A stretch of DNA of 64,000 nucleotides from Arabidopsis thaliana. Lineage: Eukaryota; Streptophyta; Magnoliopsida; Brassicales; Brassicaceae. The position numbers and the translations under genes were made by a program. The stretch covers positions 1,551,001 through 1,615,000 of the forward strand of contig NC_003075.7 of NCBI RefSeq assembly GCF_000001735.4. Reading direction: 5' to 3'. The notes beneath the pieces are model-generated. The model saw nothing but the letters and a program-made list of their open reading frames with translations, did not search any database and was not told the DNA's origin. Of this stretch, positions 11,585-22,512 are shown in pieces (position 1 is the first letter of the stretch; each line of letters starts with the position of its first letter).

Positions 11585-13055
11585 TCATGGCAAGAACTTG
11601 TCGAGGCTAGATGTGAGTGTGGTTTTGGGCACTGCACCTATGATTGTATCCTTCTTCTCGCCACCGACAAAGATCATGATCGTTGGGATGCTTCTAACTC
11701 CGTACTGGCCGGGAGTATTAGGAGATTCATCAGTGTTTAATTTGTAGAACTTGATCTTCCCAGTGTAATGCTGTGCTAGATCGTTTACAAGCGGATCAAT
11801 CATCTTGCAAGGTCCACACCATGGTGCCCAAAAGTCGACAACTACAGGCCCAGTTGCTTTAAGAACTAGAGAGTCCCATGTCGAGTCATTGACCACTTGA
11901 ACTGCAGGATCAATAACACAAATCAACACCTTATTGCCAAAGCTTTTAGAATCATGAATGAAAACAAAATATATCAGCCAAGGTGGACGAATAAAACAAA
12001 GAGACAGCTGACCCGTTTATCCATCTTCAGCTAGATCAGTATGTTGTAGCAAGTCTATATGATATTTCCTAAAAATGATCTAGAAGTGAAAGTTTTTCAA
12101 AATAGAAATTTGATAGATCCAGTGAAGGATAAAGCTTTATGTTTTCACCAGAGAGGAGAGACCAATGACTGAGTTAACATTGTAGCAGATAATACTGCTA
12201 ATCTCACCAAACACATTATCACGGAAAAGGACTTACCTATCTAAAATCGTAGAATATCAATGCTAGTGATAACCAAAATCGTTATCTGCTGGTATAGAGA
12301 ATCAAGATATGTTTACTCTAAAGCACAAAAAGCAACATTCTTCTCTCATGAGCCAAATAACTGTTTCTTGTCACAATGTGTATGATCCAACCAATAAAAT
12401 ATCTGAGTAGGTACCCAACCTAATTTCTAGGTTTGTTAGAGAGACTTTGCATTAATCAAGTAAAATATCCCCAAAAAAGAAGTGATCCTAAAAAGCAACC
12501 TTCTTCAAATTTCACGCAAATGGCATGAATCGTTCCTCTAACAGAAACCTCATTTTCAGCAAGAATTTTCTCAAAAGGTATACTCTCCTAAAGAAACTCT
12601 TCTTCCTCCTCCAGATTCACTAATCTGTAACTAATCTCAAGTTTTTAGCAGATTACTAAATGCTACAACAAGAACAACAACACAAATTCAAGCACCTTGC
12701 TTCTAATTTCCCTCGCACAAATCAATAATCAGTTCTCAAAATCCACCAACGAGCACGAATCAAAGACAAGTTAATAACCAAAATCGAAAAAGGAATAGTG
12801 AGAAAACATACTATCGGTAGTAGTTTCCTGAGCTTCACAGACGACGGCTCTTCGTAATCGAGAAACCCTAGGTTGATGAATCGAGGTCAACGAAGCCGGA
12901 GAGAGAGAAAGACGGATTCTCAAACCTGATGATTCCGGTAAGACGGCGAACATCCGCCGAGAAGAGAGAGAAGAAGCCGATGGTGATGAGGATACGATTC
13001 TGGTCTCGGAGCGGAGAGAAATCGGAGGACGAGAGGTACAAGTGAAAGCAGCCAT
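11585..13055 (-). CDS. TRXM2: Chloroplast thioredoxin m2
   Basis: Two exons on the minus strand, 12812-13055 and 11585-11901, join in phase (GATA|GTATGT donor, CCTGCAG|TTCAAG acceptor) to 186 residues, the length of Arabidopsis thioredoxin m2 (ATHM2). The first ~80 residues are Ser/Arg-rich and start MAAFTC, a chloroplast transit peptide. The mature domain carries the active site [10 protein letters not shown], the cis-proline loop SIPTIMIF and a C-terminal helix. It reduces disulfides of stromal targets such as Calvin-cycle enzymes, fed by ferredoxin-thioredoxin reductase. An in-frame ATG lies 11 codons upstream at 13088; I prefer 13055 because it gives the family's usual start. The 910-bp intron shows no other gene. 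Confidence 0.96.
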
Positions 13056-13187
13056 GGCTATAGATAGAGAGAGGAGAGGTTTCTCCAAATCCCCAAGTGA
13101 AAAAATAATATCCAGATAGATAGAGAAAATAAAAAGATAACGAAACTAATGGAAGAGAAAATGTAGACAAAACACTGATGCAGATTT

Positions 13188-13195
13188 TTTATATA
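13188..13195 (-). promoter_or_regulatory. TRXM2: Candidate TATA box of thioredoxin m2
   Basis: TATATAAA on the minus strand, about 135 bp upstream of the start codon at 13055, a fitting distance for a short leader. It rests on motif and position only. Confidence 0.4.
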
Positions 13196-13199
13196 TACA

Positions 13200-14684
13200 T
13201 CAACACAAACAAATATTTTTGGAAAAATAAGTATTTCTACTAAAAATACAATTAAAATACAGTTGTGAAAAAAATCGAGAAATAATAAATTGAAATATTT
13301 TTGAATTTTTTTGATTTGTTGAGCTGTAGATATCATTTGCCCAAAATAACCGAAAAAAGTAGAAAACGAAAACATATTGTAAATTGTTTTTTTAATTGTT
13401 TGGGTAAGATAGTGCTCTGACTAAGCCCATCTGTAATAAGCCCATAAAACTTTTGAGATATTTTTTATTGGGCTCATATTAGGCCAGTTGCACTTTTTTT
13501 TTTTAATCCAGTCACTTGTGGATTTAACAGAAATTTTAACAAAGTTCCGTTACCCGCAATTTGTGATCTCGGGTCAATTTAATGACTATTTTGGCAACAT
13601 CAACAAAAAGTTAGCGACTGAAATAAGAAGTCACTAAAAGTTGACTATTGAAATGAAAAGTCAATAAAATTTAAACGTATTATTTTACCCCACACTAATT
13701 TTTTTTTTTTTTTTTTTTTTTTTGTATTTTTGAACATTTGAAGATCTCCTGACATTTTTTCGCAATTGTTTTTCTCAAAATTTTCTTTAAAAAAATAAAT
13801 AAATTATAACGCTTGCTTATAAGATAACTAAAAGTCTAAAATTTTGAATAAAAAACTATTTGGCATGAAAAATTCGCTTTTGTTAACAATTTTCTTCAAA
13901 ATTGGTTCGTTGAATCCTAAATAATATCTGATGACAAAAAAAAAGATTATAGCAAAAGTATTTTCTTGGAAAACCAACATTTTAAAACTTGATTGGTAAT
14001 GGTATGACAATTAGCTCTTGAAAAATGAAAACAAAAACAAAATCTTAAAAATCTATAAAACTTTCAAAACCAACATTTTGGATCTGCCTCTTTTTCTTTT
14101 TCTTATATACCTCTAGTATTGAGGAACCACTTCAAAGTCTTTCCTCTGATGTCACTTTAGCTCGCTGACATCTCTTCTACTCCTCAATTTCTTTATAATC
14201 TCGGTAGATCTCTCTACTAAAGAAATTCCTCCTTTCTTGGTTTCTTCTCAATATTTTGTTTTATTTTTGTTTTCTCTTTCCACATGTCTCTTTTTATTAT
14301 GTTACAAAAATTTCCTCAATGTTTTCTACGATGTTAGGTTCAATGCGTCCGGTCACCACTTATGTTTTCACTGTAAGAACTCATTATTCCCCAGCCCTAT
14401 GCGAAGAAAGAAAATGGTGGTAGCTAGAGACCAAGTGATGGATTTTTACAAACGTGTTCATAGTGTCCTCACAGATAAAGAGTTGTCGAAATTAGAAGAT
14501 TTGAGGCAGCTTATTCGATCAAAATAATCTTACAATAAAGAAGTTATCTTCAACACCGACATCATATCTCTTTTATATGATTCACAGTGTCATTGATGAA
14601 ATGAAAAGTTGGTTGATAATATTTGTTGCGTTGGGGATGGGTTATTTGATGTTCGAATCCTGGGTTTTGTTTAAAAATTTCGTC
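13200..14684. other. AT-rich spacer; one weak small ORF
   Basis: The spacer holds a T-run at 13700-13723. It also has a plus-strand frame at 14237-14527 (96 codons; hydrophobic start, charged end KELSKLEDLRQL), with no family I recognise. Its charged end and a TATA-like stretch near 14104 leave room for a small hypothetical gene. I would not call it without transcript evidence. Confidence 0.3.
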
Positions 14685-14888
14685 TATTAATGTATATAGC
14701 TTAGATTGTTGTATATAAGCTTAGTTTGGTTAGTATAGATTTCATATAGAGTCTGTACAGGTTGGTATTCTATAAACCAATCTTAATTTTGGTTTAGAGG
14801 CTTATGGTTTAGGCCAATATCAGTTTGTATATAAACCCCCAATTGTACTCTTTTGCTAATTAATGAGAATGAGATTGTTTTACTAATA
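14685..14888 (+). repeat. 5' LTR of the copia element
   Basis: 204 bp, starting TATTAATG and ending ACTAATA directly before the primer-binding site. It holds a TATA box (TATATAAA, 14828-14835) that probably drives the element's transcript. Confidence 0.95.
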
Positions 14889-14900
14889 TGGTATCAGAGC
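14889..14900 (+). other. Primer-binding site (initiator tRNA-Met)
   Basis: TGGTATCAGAGC abuts the 5' LTR. This is the standard plant copia minus-strand priming site. Confidence 0.9.
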
Positions 14901-15067
14901 AAAATATCTCGATCTCAGTCTCGTAACAAACTTTTCCGATTTGATTTCACTGGAATCTCACCGGAGTTTGTTCATCTTCTCATTTTTTTTCTTCTCTTGA
15001 ACTTCTACACGTTTTCTCTTCGTTTCCTTTGCGATCCAGTCTCATTTGTTAGCTGTTTCGATTCTCC

Positions 15068-16192
15068 ATGGGTAAACGAAATGGAAAGAGTGTTCGTCGG
15101 AGTAGTTCACCGGATCTACTTGTCATTGCTTCATCGAAGATTCATGAGCAGTCTTCTGGTTCATCAGCAAGAGCTCCAGGATCCTCGATTCATGCTGCGA
15201 TTCATCAACCAGCTCAATACAGCTCATCGCGTCACTTTGAGGTATCGGATTCTCCTGATAATAGTCACAGTCCTTATCATCTTGTTAGCTCCGATCATCC
15301 TGGTTTAGTCTTAGCTCCAGAACTGTTAGATGGAAACAGCTATGGTACCTGGATTATAGCCATGACTACTAGCATTGAAGCTAAGAATAAGCTTGGATTT
15401 GTGGATGGATCTATTCCAAAACCTGATGATGATGATCCTTATTGCAAAATCTGGCGTCGTTGTAACAGTATGGTTAAGTCTTGGCTTCTGAATAGTGTAT
15501 CGAAGGAGATCTATACAAGCATCTTGTATTTTCCCACAGCCGCTGCAATCTGGAAAGATCTCTATACTCGATTTCACAAATCTAGCCTCCCTCGACTTTA
15601 CAAGCTGCGTCAACAGATTCACTCTCTTCGTCAAGGCAATCTGGATTTGTCATCGTATCATACTCGTAAACAAACTCTTTGGGAAGAATTGACGAGTCTT
15701 CAGGCTATTCCACGGACTGTAGAAGATCTTCTGATTGAAAGAGAGACTAATAGAGTCATTGATTTTCTTATGGGACTCAATGATTGTTATGATGCTGTTA
15801 GAAGTCAGATTCTCATGAAGAAAACTTTGCCTTCTTTGTCTGAGGTATTCAACATGATTGATCAGGATGAAATTCAACGTTCTGCAAGGATTTCTACTAC
15901 TCCAGGAATGACTTCATCAGTGTTTGCAGTCTCCAATCAGTCTTCACAATCTGTTCTTAATGGAGACACCTATCAGAAAAAGGAGAGGCCAGTTTGTACT
16001 TACTGTAGTCGCCCTGGTCATGTTGAAGACACTTGTTACAAGAAACATGGTTATCCAACTTCTTTCAAGTCTAAGCAAATTGCAAATACTGAATTGCAAA
16101 TTGTAGATCCGTTCACCAAGCTTTTGTATCCATCGCACTTCCAACGTCTAATAAGCAAGATGGGTCTACTCAACATCTTCGTCCCATCTTGA
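15068..16192 (+). CDS. Copia gag polyprotein fused to a pol C-terminal tail
   Basis: 374 residues. A Ser-rich N-terminus is followed by a copia gag domain (LDGNSYGTW, AKNKLGFVDGSI, VKSWLLNSVS, WKDLYTRF) and a CCHC zinc knuckle at about C310-C323 (CTYCSRPGHVEDTC). From about residue 343 the frame reads VDPFTKLLYPSHFQRLISKM, which resembles the last residues of copia pol (RNase H tail, 'DIFTKxL...F..L..KLG'). The stop lies directly before the purine tract. This looks like an in-frame internal deletion of an autonomous parent, removing protease, integrase and most of RT/RNase H. Gag packages element RNA into virus-like particles; enzymes would have to come from a related element. Confidence 0.9.
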   Translation: MGKRNGKSVRRSSSPDLLVIASSKIHEQSSGSSARAPGSSIHAAIHQPAQYSSSRHFEVSDSPDNSHSPYHLVSSDHPGLVLAPELLDGNSYGTWIIAMTTSIEAKNKLGFVDGSIPKPDDDDPYCKIWRRCNSMVKSWLLNSVSKEIYTSILYFPTAAAIWKDLYTRFHKSSLPRLYKLRQQIHSLRQGNLDLSSYHTRKQTLWEELTSLQAIPRTVEDLLIERETNRVIDFLMGLNDCYDAVRSQILMKKTLPSLSEVFNMIDQDEIQRSARISTTPGMTSSVFAVSNQSSQSVLNGDTYQKKERPVCTYCSRPGHVEDTCYKKHGYPTSFKSKQIANTELQIVDPFTKLLYPSHFQRLISKMGLLNIFVPS

Positions 16193-16199
16193 GGGGGAC

Positions 16200-16403
16200 T
16201 ATTAATGTATATAGCTTAGATTGTTGTATATAAGCTTAGTTTGGTTAGTATAGATTTCATATAGAGTCTGTACAGGTTGGTATTCTATAAACCAATCTTA
16301 ATTTTGGTTTAGAGGCTTATGGTTTAGGCCAATGTCAGTTTGTATATAAACCCCCAATTGTACTCTTTTGCTAATTAATGAGAATGAGATTGTTTTACTA
16401 ATA
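16200..16403 (+). repeat. 3' LTR of the copia element
   Basis: 204 bp, identical to the 5' LTR except for one base (G for A in CAATGTCAG). It ends ACTAATA, followed by the TCGTC target duplicate. Confidence 0.95.
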
Positions 16404-16408
16404 TCGTC

Positions 16409-19041
16409 AACAATCTCATCGTCTTTTTCCCAACAAATGTTGGTTTTGAAGTTGAATGATGTGGGTTCTATAATGTTCATGGACTCAGTCTGCTTATACG
16501 ATTCTAAGTTTCTTGACTAGAAACTAATGGTAAATTTGTTATAATGATTGATCAGCACAAGTACTAATTACTACCAAACGAATAAAATTTTAGTCATTTG
16601 TATTAGTATCAATGTGTTATCACTTATCACTTAAGTTTGTTAAATATTTTTATAATTGTTAATTGTAAACTAAATATTTTTTTAGTCATTTGTATCAGTA
16701 ACAATGTAGTCTTGAATCTCCAAATATTATAGAATTTTTTTGCTTTAGATTTCAGTTAACAATTTTTCTACAAGGTTTGTTCATACGATATATCCGCCAC
16801 AAGGTATGTTAATAAGCTATTGGTCGTCGCTGGTTTTTGATCTTCATACTTGATAAGTGATAACTAAATCTTGGTAGTTGGTTTAAAGAAAACAATAATG
16901 TTAAAACAATGCAAAAGGAAACGGGCTTGGGATGTTAACACGTTCTAAGTTCGATTCACCTGCTCTGCGAAACTTAAATATATTTTCTTGGATATCTTAT
17001 ATCTACATAGATATGGGTCCATGTTTACGGTTCATTTCAATATCTGAAGAAAGGATTTTATCTATGAGATGCACCTTCCTCAGAGATTATTTTGGATTCT
17101 TTCGTAGGTTTATGATTCTAAATTAACAAAAAAAAAAAATGACATAAACTTAAATCATTTTGAAACTAAGTTTCTATAATTGGATTAAATTATAAACGTA
17201 GGAGAATGTTCAATTTCTTCTCTTCATGTGAAAACACTTTTAAGTAATAATAGGTCACCCACTTCAAGACACTAATATTTCCATAAACTCATAAAAGTCA
17301 TACAACAAAACTCTAACTTTGCTTTCACTGACTTATACCATCTAAAGCAATGTTAGTTCGAATGTCAGAAAGAAAGAAAAATTCAAATTAAATGTAAAAT
17401 TATAACTAAAAAAGACTCGACGACTTGTTGTTGGTAATTATGAATATATATATATATATATATATAGAGTATATATACAAAATAACCTTTGACTTGAAAA
17501 CAATAAACAAAATAACTTTGGACCAAATAGTACTTGTCTGCTACAGAAATTTTGGCAATATTTAGTCTATTTTATTCTTTCTCTTTTTTCTTCTTTTTCT
17601 TTTTTTTTCATGTTCTTTACGAAACTTTAGCCATGAAGTTCTCTTTCTCTCTTCATCTTTAACACAATTCATCTTCTTCAAATTCACCATGTCATTTTCT
17701 TTTTCTACTTTTCTCTCCCTCTCCTAGAATATCTTCACCACCTCTCATAAAATTTATCATCATATCTCTTTATTTTGTTCACCCACATGTTCTCTCTTTC
17801 TTTTTCCATAGAAATCTCTCTATCTTTCATTCTTTGTTTTCTCTTTTTGCCTGAATTCTTCATCAATGTCGTTGTGATATAAGAGATTATATTTGATTTT
17901 AAAACAAATGTCTGATTTTAAAATGCATGTATTTTAAGAACAAAACATGTTATTAACACTGATATATTAATATTTGTCATGCTATCCAACAAAAATTCAT
18001 GTAATATATAAATATTTGTCATGTTATCCAATAAAAACTCATGTAATATTGTAACAATTCTATATGTTTTTAAAAAACTTCGCGATGTATAACAGAATTG
18101 CATGCTTTTAATAAATATATCGTGTTATTTCAGAGAAACATATATATCGTGTATATATATTCTGTATGTATTTATAAAAATTGCATGCTTTTTTGTAAAT
18201 ATATCATGTTATTTTAGACAAATACATAAAAACTTTATAACTACAACTACCGATATTTTTATAAAAACAAGAATATTTTAATATATTATCCACCCTATAA
18301 AAGGTTATTTATCTAAGTTTTTTGATACAAGGCTATTCTCTCAATTGTTTTCAATTCCATGGTTACTCTCGAATATTACTCATATATACTGCTGAGAAAA
18401 AAGAATAGATACAAATACTTATGGTTATATTAGAAAAAAATGTCAAAATTAATATACAAGCCCGGCAGACAAAAACACCGAAGATTCACCTATAAGTTAG
18501 GACAACGGCTCAATGAAAAATGATAATTGTTTCTTCTATGATGTCATCGTTCATGAATCTAACAATAATAATATAAACTACGACATTTGTTTTTCAACAA
18601 TGCATACTCTACATCTTTAATTCCAAACTATGACATTTTTTTATAACAAAATATTGACTTTGAGGGCTATGTTTTTCAAATAATTAATAACCATTGTATA
18701 GTTTACCATGACATCAATTTTGGAGTATCTATATACATTATGTGCGGTTGAAATTTAATACTTTTTGTATTTCTGATGAAGCATTTTTGTTTTGTAGTTC
18801 CACATGTCATAAAGTCATAAAGAGAAAAATAGTCGTGTGTTGAAAATGAGACGATGACGGTGAAGATAGTTGAAAAATCTCAGCTAACAGCACATCCCAC
18901 TCAATTATATATATATTGTTGATTACCAATTAGTTTGTTTATTCAGTTTATGTGTATGTGTTACGTTCTTACACTTCTCCCTGATGTCTTTGTGTTCTTA
19001 CATATTTTTCTGTTTCATCTAGAAATTTTTATTACCGTTCG
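16409..19041. other. AT-rich spacer upstream of CASPL1C1
   Basis: No supported gene in 2.6 kb. It holds a TA microsatellite near 17447-17465, a pyrimidine-rich tract at about 17575-17850 and short tandem repeats at 17971-18220. Confidence 0.5.
17971..18220. repeat. Two sets of short direct repeats
   Basis: A 37-bp unit starting TATTTGTCATG occurs at 17971-18007 and 18013-18049 with three differences. A second unit starting ATTGCATGC and ending in TTATTTCAGA or TTATTTTAGA occurs at about 18097-18135 and 18180-18217. Confidence 0.7.
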
Positions 19042-20483
19042 ATGGTGAAGTTGACAAAGAGAATAGGAGGGCTTGTGCTGCGATTGGCAGCGTTTGGTGC
19101 GGCTCTTGCCGCATTGATCGTTATGATCACTAGCCGCGAGAGAGCTTCCTTCTTAGCCATCTCCCTTGAAGCTAAGTACACCGATATGGCAGCGTTTAAG
19201 TATGTACAAAATTTCTTCTTATTTTCTTGTTGAGTCATTGTATGTAAATTATACATCTATGAGTTATGCGAATATGTGGTAACAGAATAAAACATGTTTG
19301 GCAGGTATTTTGTAATAGCAAACGCTGTTGTGAGTGTTTACAGCTTTCTAGTTCTGTTTCTTCCAAAGGAGAGTTTGCTTTGGAAATTCGTCGTCGTCTT
19401 GGATTTGGTACCAATTTTTATTCTCTGCATGCATTCATTTGCATAATATATTATAAGTTCCCTTGGTTATTATAAAGTGATGTTGTTACTTATACCTGGT
19501 TAATATATATTAACAACTGATCCTAAATATTATTTAAAAAGATTTTTTGTTTTTCATCGCATATTAACAACATTATTTATTGGCAACAAAAATGCAATGA
19601 AATTAGTATTTTGTAGCAACATTTTCACAACTATTTTGCAGCATGTAGATTGTGATTTTCTCGTTATACTAAGTTTTAAGTGGTGTAATATAAGAATTGA
19701 AAATTATGATGTTACTAATTTGTGTTATTCTTATAATGATCATTAGCTCAATTTGTGTTAAATATCCACCTGACTTTTTATTCGAGTGTACTGTTTTTTT
19801 TTTTTTTCTGTTACAATTTGAGTGTAGTGACGATTTTATATATATTTTTGTTAAAGACTATCTCTCTAGATTAATTAAAAACTTATCTATACTCGAAGTT
19901 GATATATTGGTTCTAAAACGAAAACGCTCGATGTATTTTAAGAAAGTGTTATGAAAAAATGATAGCAACTTGAACACAAAACGACTGCATACATAGTAGA
20001 TGATTGATTGTCTAAATTAATTTATTTCCATTCGAATATAATTTGATGGTGATTTGTGTGTAAGAAGGATAGGTGAATCGTTGGGTGGAAAGTTAAAACG
20101 TTTGAATGCATATCTAATTACTAACTAGTATTCGTGTCTTAATACAAAGATTTCTTATCGTTTCGTTTGTTAGGTGAAGATTAGCTAAAATAATTAATAT
20201 GTTTAATTTGAATTGGTGTATCATTTTTTTGTCATTAACCGTGATGAAGGTGATGACAATGCTGCTTACGTCAAGCTTATCGGCGGCTCTAGCGGTGGCA
20301 CAAGTGGGAAAGAAGGGAAACGCAAACGCAGGTTGGCTTCCGATTTGCGGGCAAGTTCCAAAGTTTTGCGATCAGATCACTGGAGCTTTAATTGCCGGTT
20401 TCGTTGCACTCGTCCTCTATGTACTCTTACTCTTATATTCTCTCCACGCCGTCGTCGACCCTTTTCTCCTTCAAAAATCTTGA
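19042..20483 (+). CDS. CASPL1C1: CASP-like membrane protein 1C1
   Basis: Three exons, 19042-19199, 19305-19407 and 20250-20483, join in phase to 164 residues. Borders are TTTAA|GTATG, GGCAG|GTATT, GATTTG|GTACC and GATGAAG|GTGATG. The protein has four membrane spans: residues ~10-28, ~54-75 (exon 2, [17 protein letters not shown]), ~85-105 (exon 3, [17 protein letters not shown]) and ~130-155. This is the CASP/MARVEL-like fold. Founding CASPs organise the Casparian-strip membrane domain in roots; roles of CASP-like members are mostly undefined. Length and sequence match At4g03540-type CASPL1C1. Intron 2 is long for this gene (842 bp) but contains nothing I recognise. Confidence 0.92.
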
Positions 20484-22512
20484 ATCTACCTTTTTTTTTT
20501 TGAGTATCGATCTAATTTTATGTCTCTCATACATATATAGATAGTAGACACATAAACATAAATTTGCTCGATGTCGATTTGAGACGTAGTTCGTGTGTTG
20601 TGCTTGTATAATTTCCACTGAAAAGAACGTTTTCTAAAAGTTCATGACCATAACACGTAAAGAGGCGAATGAAGGTAATATTAATGTGGGACATAGTGTT
20701 TTGCGTGATCCAAATTATTTTAGTATCGCAAACCGGCCTGTCTTAAATGGACATTTGTAGTAACAAAACCGACCATCAGCAAATTAACGTTAACGTTGCT
20801 CTAATCGTGTGTATTTTTCTAATGCTTGGTGAAGCACATGCGACCATTTGTTGTGTCAGAACAAAAGGAAGATTCCACATTTAGAATTTAGATTATAATC
20901 CCACATGCCTATTATTTAAACATATGTATACTGTAATAAATTAGTCCCAGAAGAGCATTTCATCATACTGTATAATTAATCAAATTTAAAAAACATTTGT
21001 GTTGAAGAGAAGATGACTAGATTCACTTGATTTTTTTTAATACTGATTGGTCGTTTGACCAGTCAGGATCCAGACTGAAATATTCTCAAAAGGTATGAAC
21101 TATTTTAATGAAATATTTGAGCTGAGAATTTGCTTATGGGACATTCTATCCTTCTAAAGAAATCATTAGAAAATGGAGAAAAAGTTACTAGAAAAAGAGA
21201 GGGAAATGGGGCGAGAGTATGAAGAAAGGGTCCCATGTGAATCTAATAATTGAAAAGCAAATATGAGATTTATTTTAGGGTTCTTGTTTTAGCGTCCAAA
21301 GCGGTCGCAGTTGCCGTTCAGCGACTTTTCTCTGTTTATGAAATAAAAACGCTCCACTTGTTCTTTTCTTCTTTCAACCCACTTTGTTATAACTATTAAC
21401 AAATATTGCTTGGTCCAAATTTTATTATACTGAATTATTTTAGTTTTTTTGTATCATCATCCTCAATGTTAGTTTTGAAATCCTAGGTCAGTAAGTCAAT
21501 AACGAAAATGACAAGTTTAATTTTGTAATTGGAACTTACATGTCACGGTCTTTGTTTACGATCATTGCCACGAATTGTTTAGATACGGGCTTTTTTTTTC
21601 TTTCCGTGTTGATGATTATCGTTTCTTCTTACATATCTTGATCAATCACTAACATTTACATAACCTACAATTTTGTAATATAATTGCAATACTCGAGATC
21701 TTCAAATGGTGATACTGTTAATAAAATTACGAACTTTTAATCATCATCAAAATCTATAGAAAAAGATACATAGGACCAAAACAAGCCTAAAACAAAGAGT
21801 TATAATTTACAAATAAATGCATGTATTTTGTTACTTTTGTTAAGGATTTTCATATCAATGCATGCATAATGCATTCTCTTTTTATTTTATTTATAATGCA
21901 TTCTTTTATAATATTCGGATCCAAAATTATGAATTAATTCCAGATTGCCATAAATGTCTTTCTTTGTTTATGCTGACTTTTTTCTTTTCTTAACTTATAT
22001 AGTAAGTAAACCAGAAAGGTGGAAGATACAAAGCAATTTCATTGCATTAATAAACTTCAAATGTATTATCCAATAATCAAAATTTATCTAGTAATTCACA
22101 AAAAAAAAAAAATCTGTCTATCATTCAAAATTTCACCAATTTGGATAAATATCTAGAAAATTTTAAAATACAATTCAATAACACTATTAACATATCAATC
22201 AATATATAACATTGCAAAAGTTTACTTGATCATTAGTATATTCATTTTAAGGTTAAAAGATCTTTAAGAAAAGGAAATTCAAATTATATTGTTGGAAAAA
22301 AATACAAATCAAAGACAGCAAAAAAAGTAACAAAAAAAAAAGGTAGAAGAAACTGAAACGCGGAAAGGAGGCAAAATCTTCTCGTCGTCGTTGTCGCCGT
22401 CTTCAGAGCTACAAACGAAAAAACTCGCTTCCGTTTCGATTTCTCCATTGTTATTGTTTCTTCAGTGAAGCTTTTTTCTTCGAGAAATTTCTAAGATCTA
22501 CCACATGCTACT
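20484..22512. other. Promoter region of GSL5
   Basis: About 2 kb between CASPL1C1 and the GSL5 start, with no open frame of interest. It holds a 14-bp palindrome containing a W-box-type TTGACC at 21048-21061. The GSL5 leader is probably near 22380-22512, where GC content rises. Confidence 0.4.
21048..21061. promoter_or_regulatory. Palindrome containing a W-box core
   Basis: TGGTCGTTTGACCA is an inverted repeat (TGGTC/GACCA) around a TTGAC core, about 1.45 kb upstream of the GSL5 start. WRKY factors bind TTGAC(C/T) in many defence genes, so a regulatory role is possible but unproven. Confidence 0.3.

Larger units (their letters stand above)
14680..16408 (+). mobile_element. Non-autonomous copia LTR retrotransposon, gag-only
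   Basis: The element runs 14685-16403 (1719 bp) and is flanked by a perfect 5-bp duplication TCGTC (14680-14684 and 16404-16408). It has two 204-bp LTRs, a primer-binding site TGGTATCAGAGC (14889-14900, complementary to initiator tRNA-Met), one long gag frame and a purine tract GAGGGGGAC (16191-16199). No protease, integrase or reverse transcriptase is present. The LTRs differ at one site (CAATATC versus CAATGTC). Their ends are TATTA...TAATA rather than TG...CA. Coding order and primer site place it in Ty1/copia. Confidence 0.95.

Noticed and set aside
14237..14527. 96-codon frame before the copia element
   Set aside because: Possible small gene, but the only support is an open frame and a charged end; not called as a CDS.
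14630..14665. Possible tRNA T-arm (GTTCGAATCC)
   Set aside because: A B-box-like GTTCGAATCC occurs at 14651-14660, but I could not fold a full tRNA upstream (no convincing acceptor and D-arm); at most a decayed tRNA or SINE relic.
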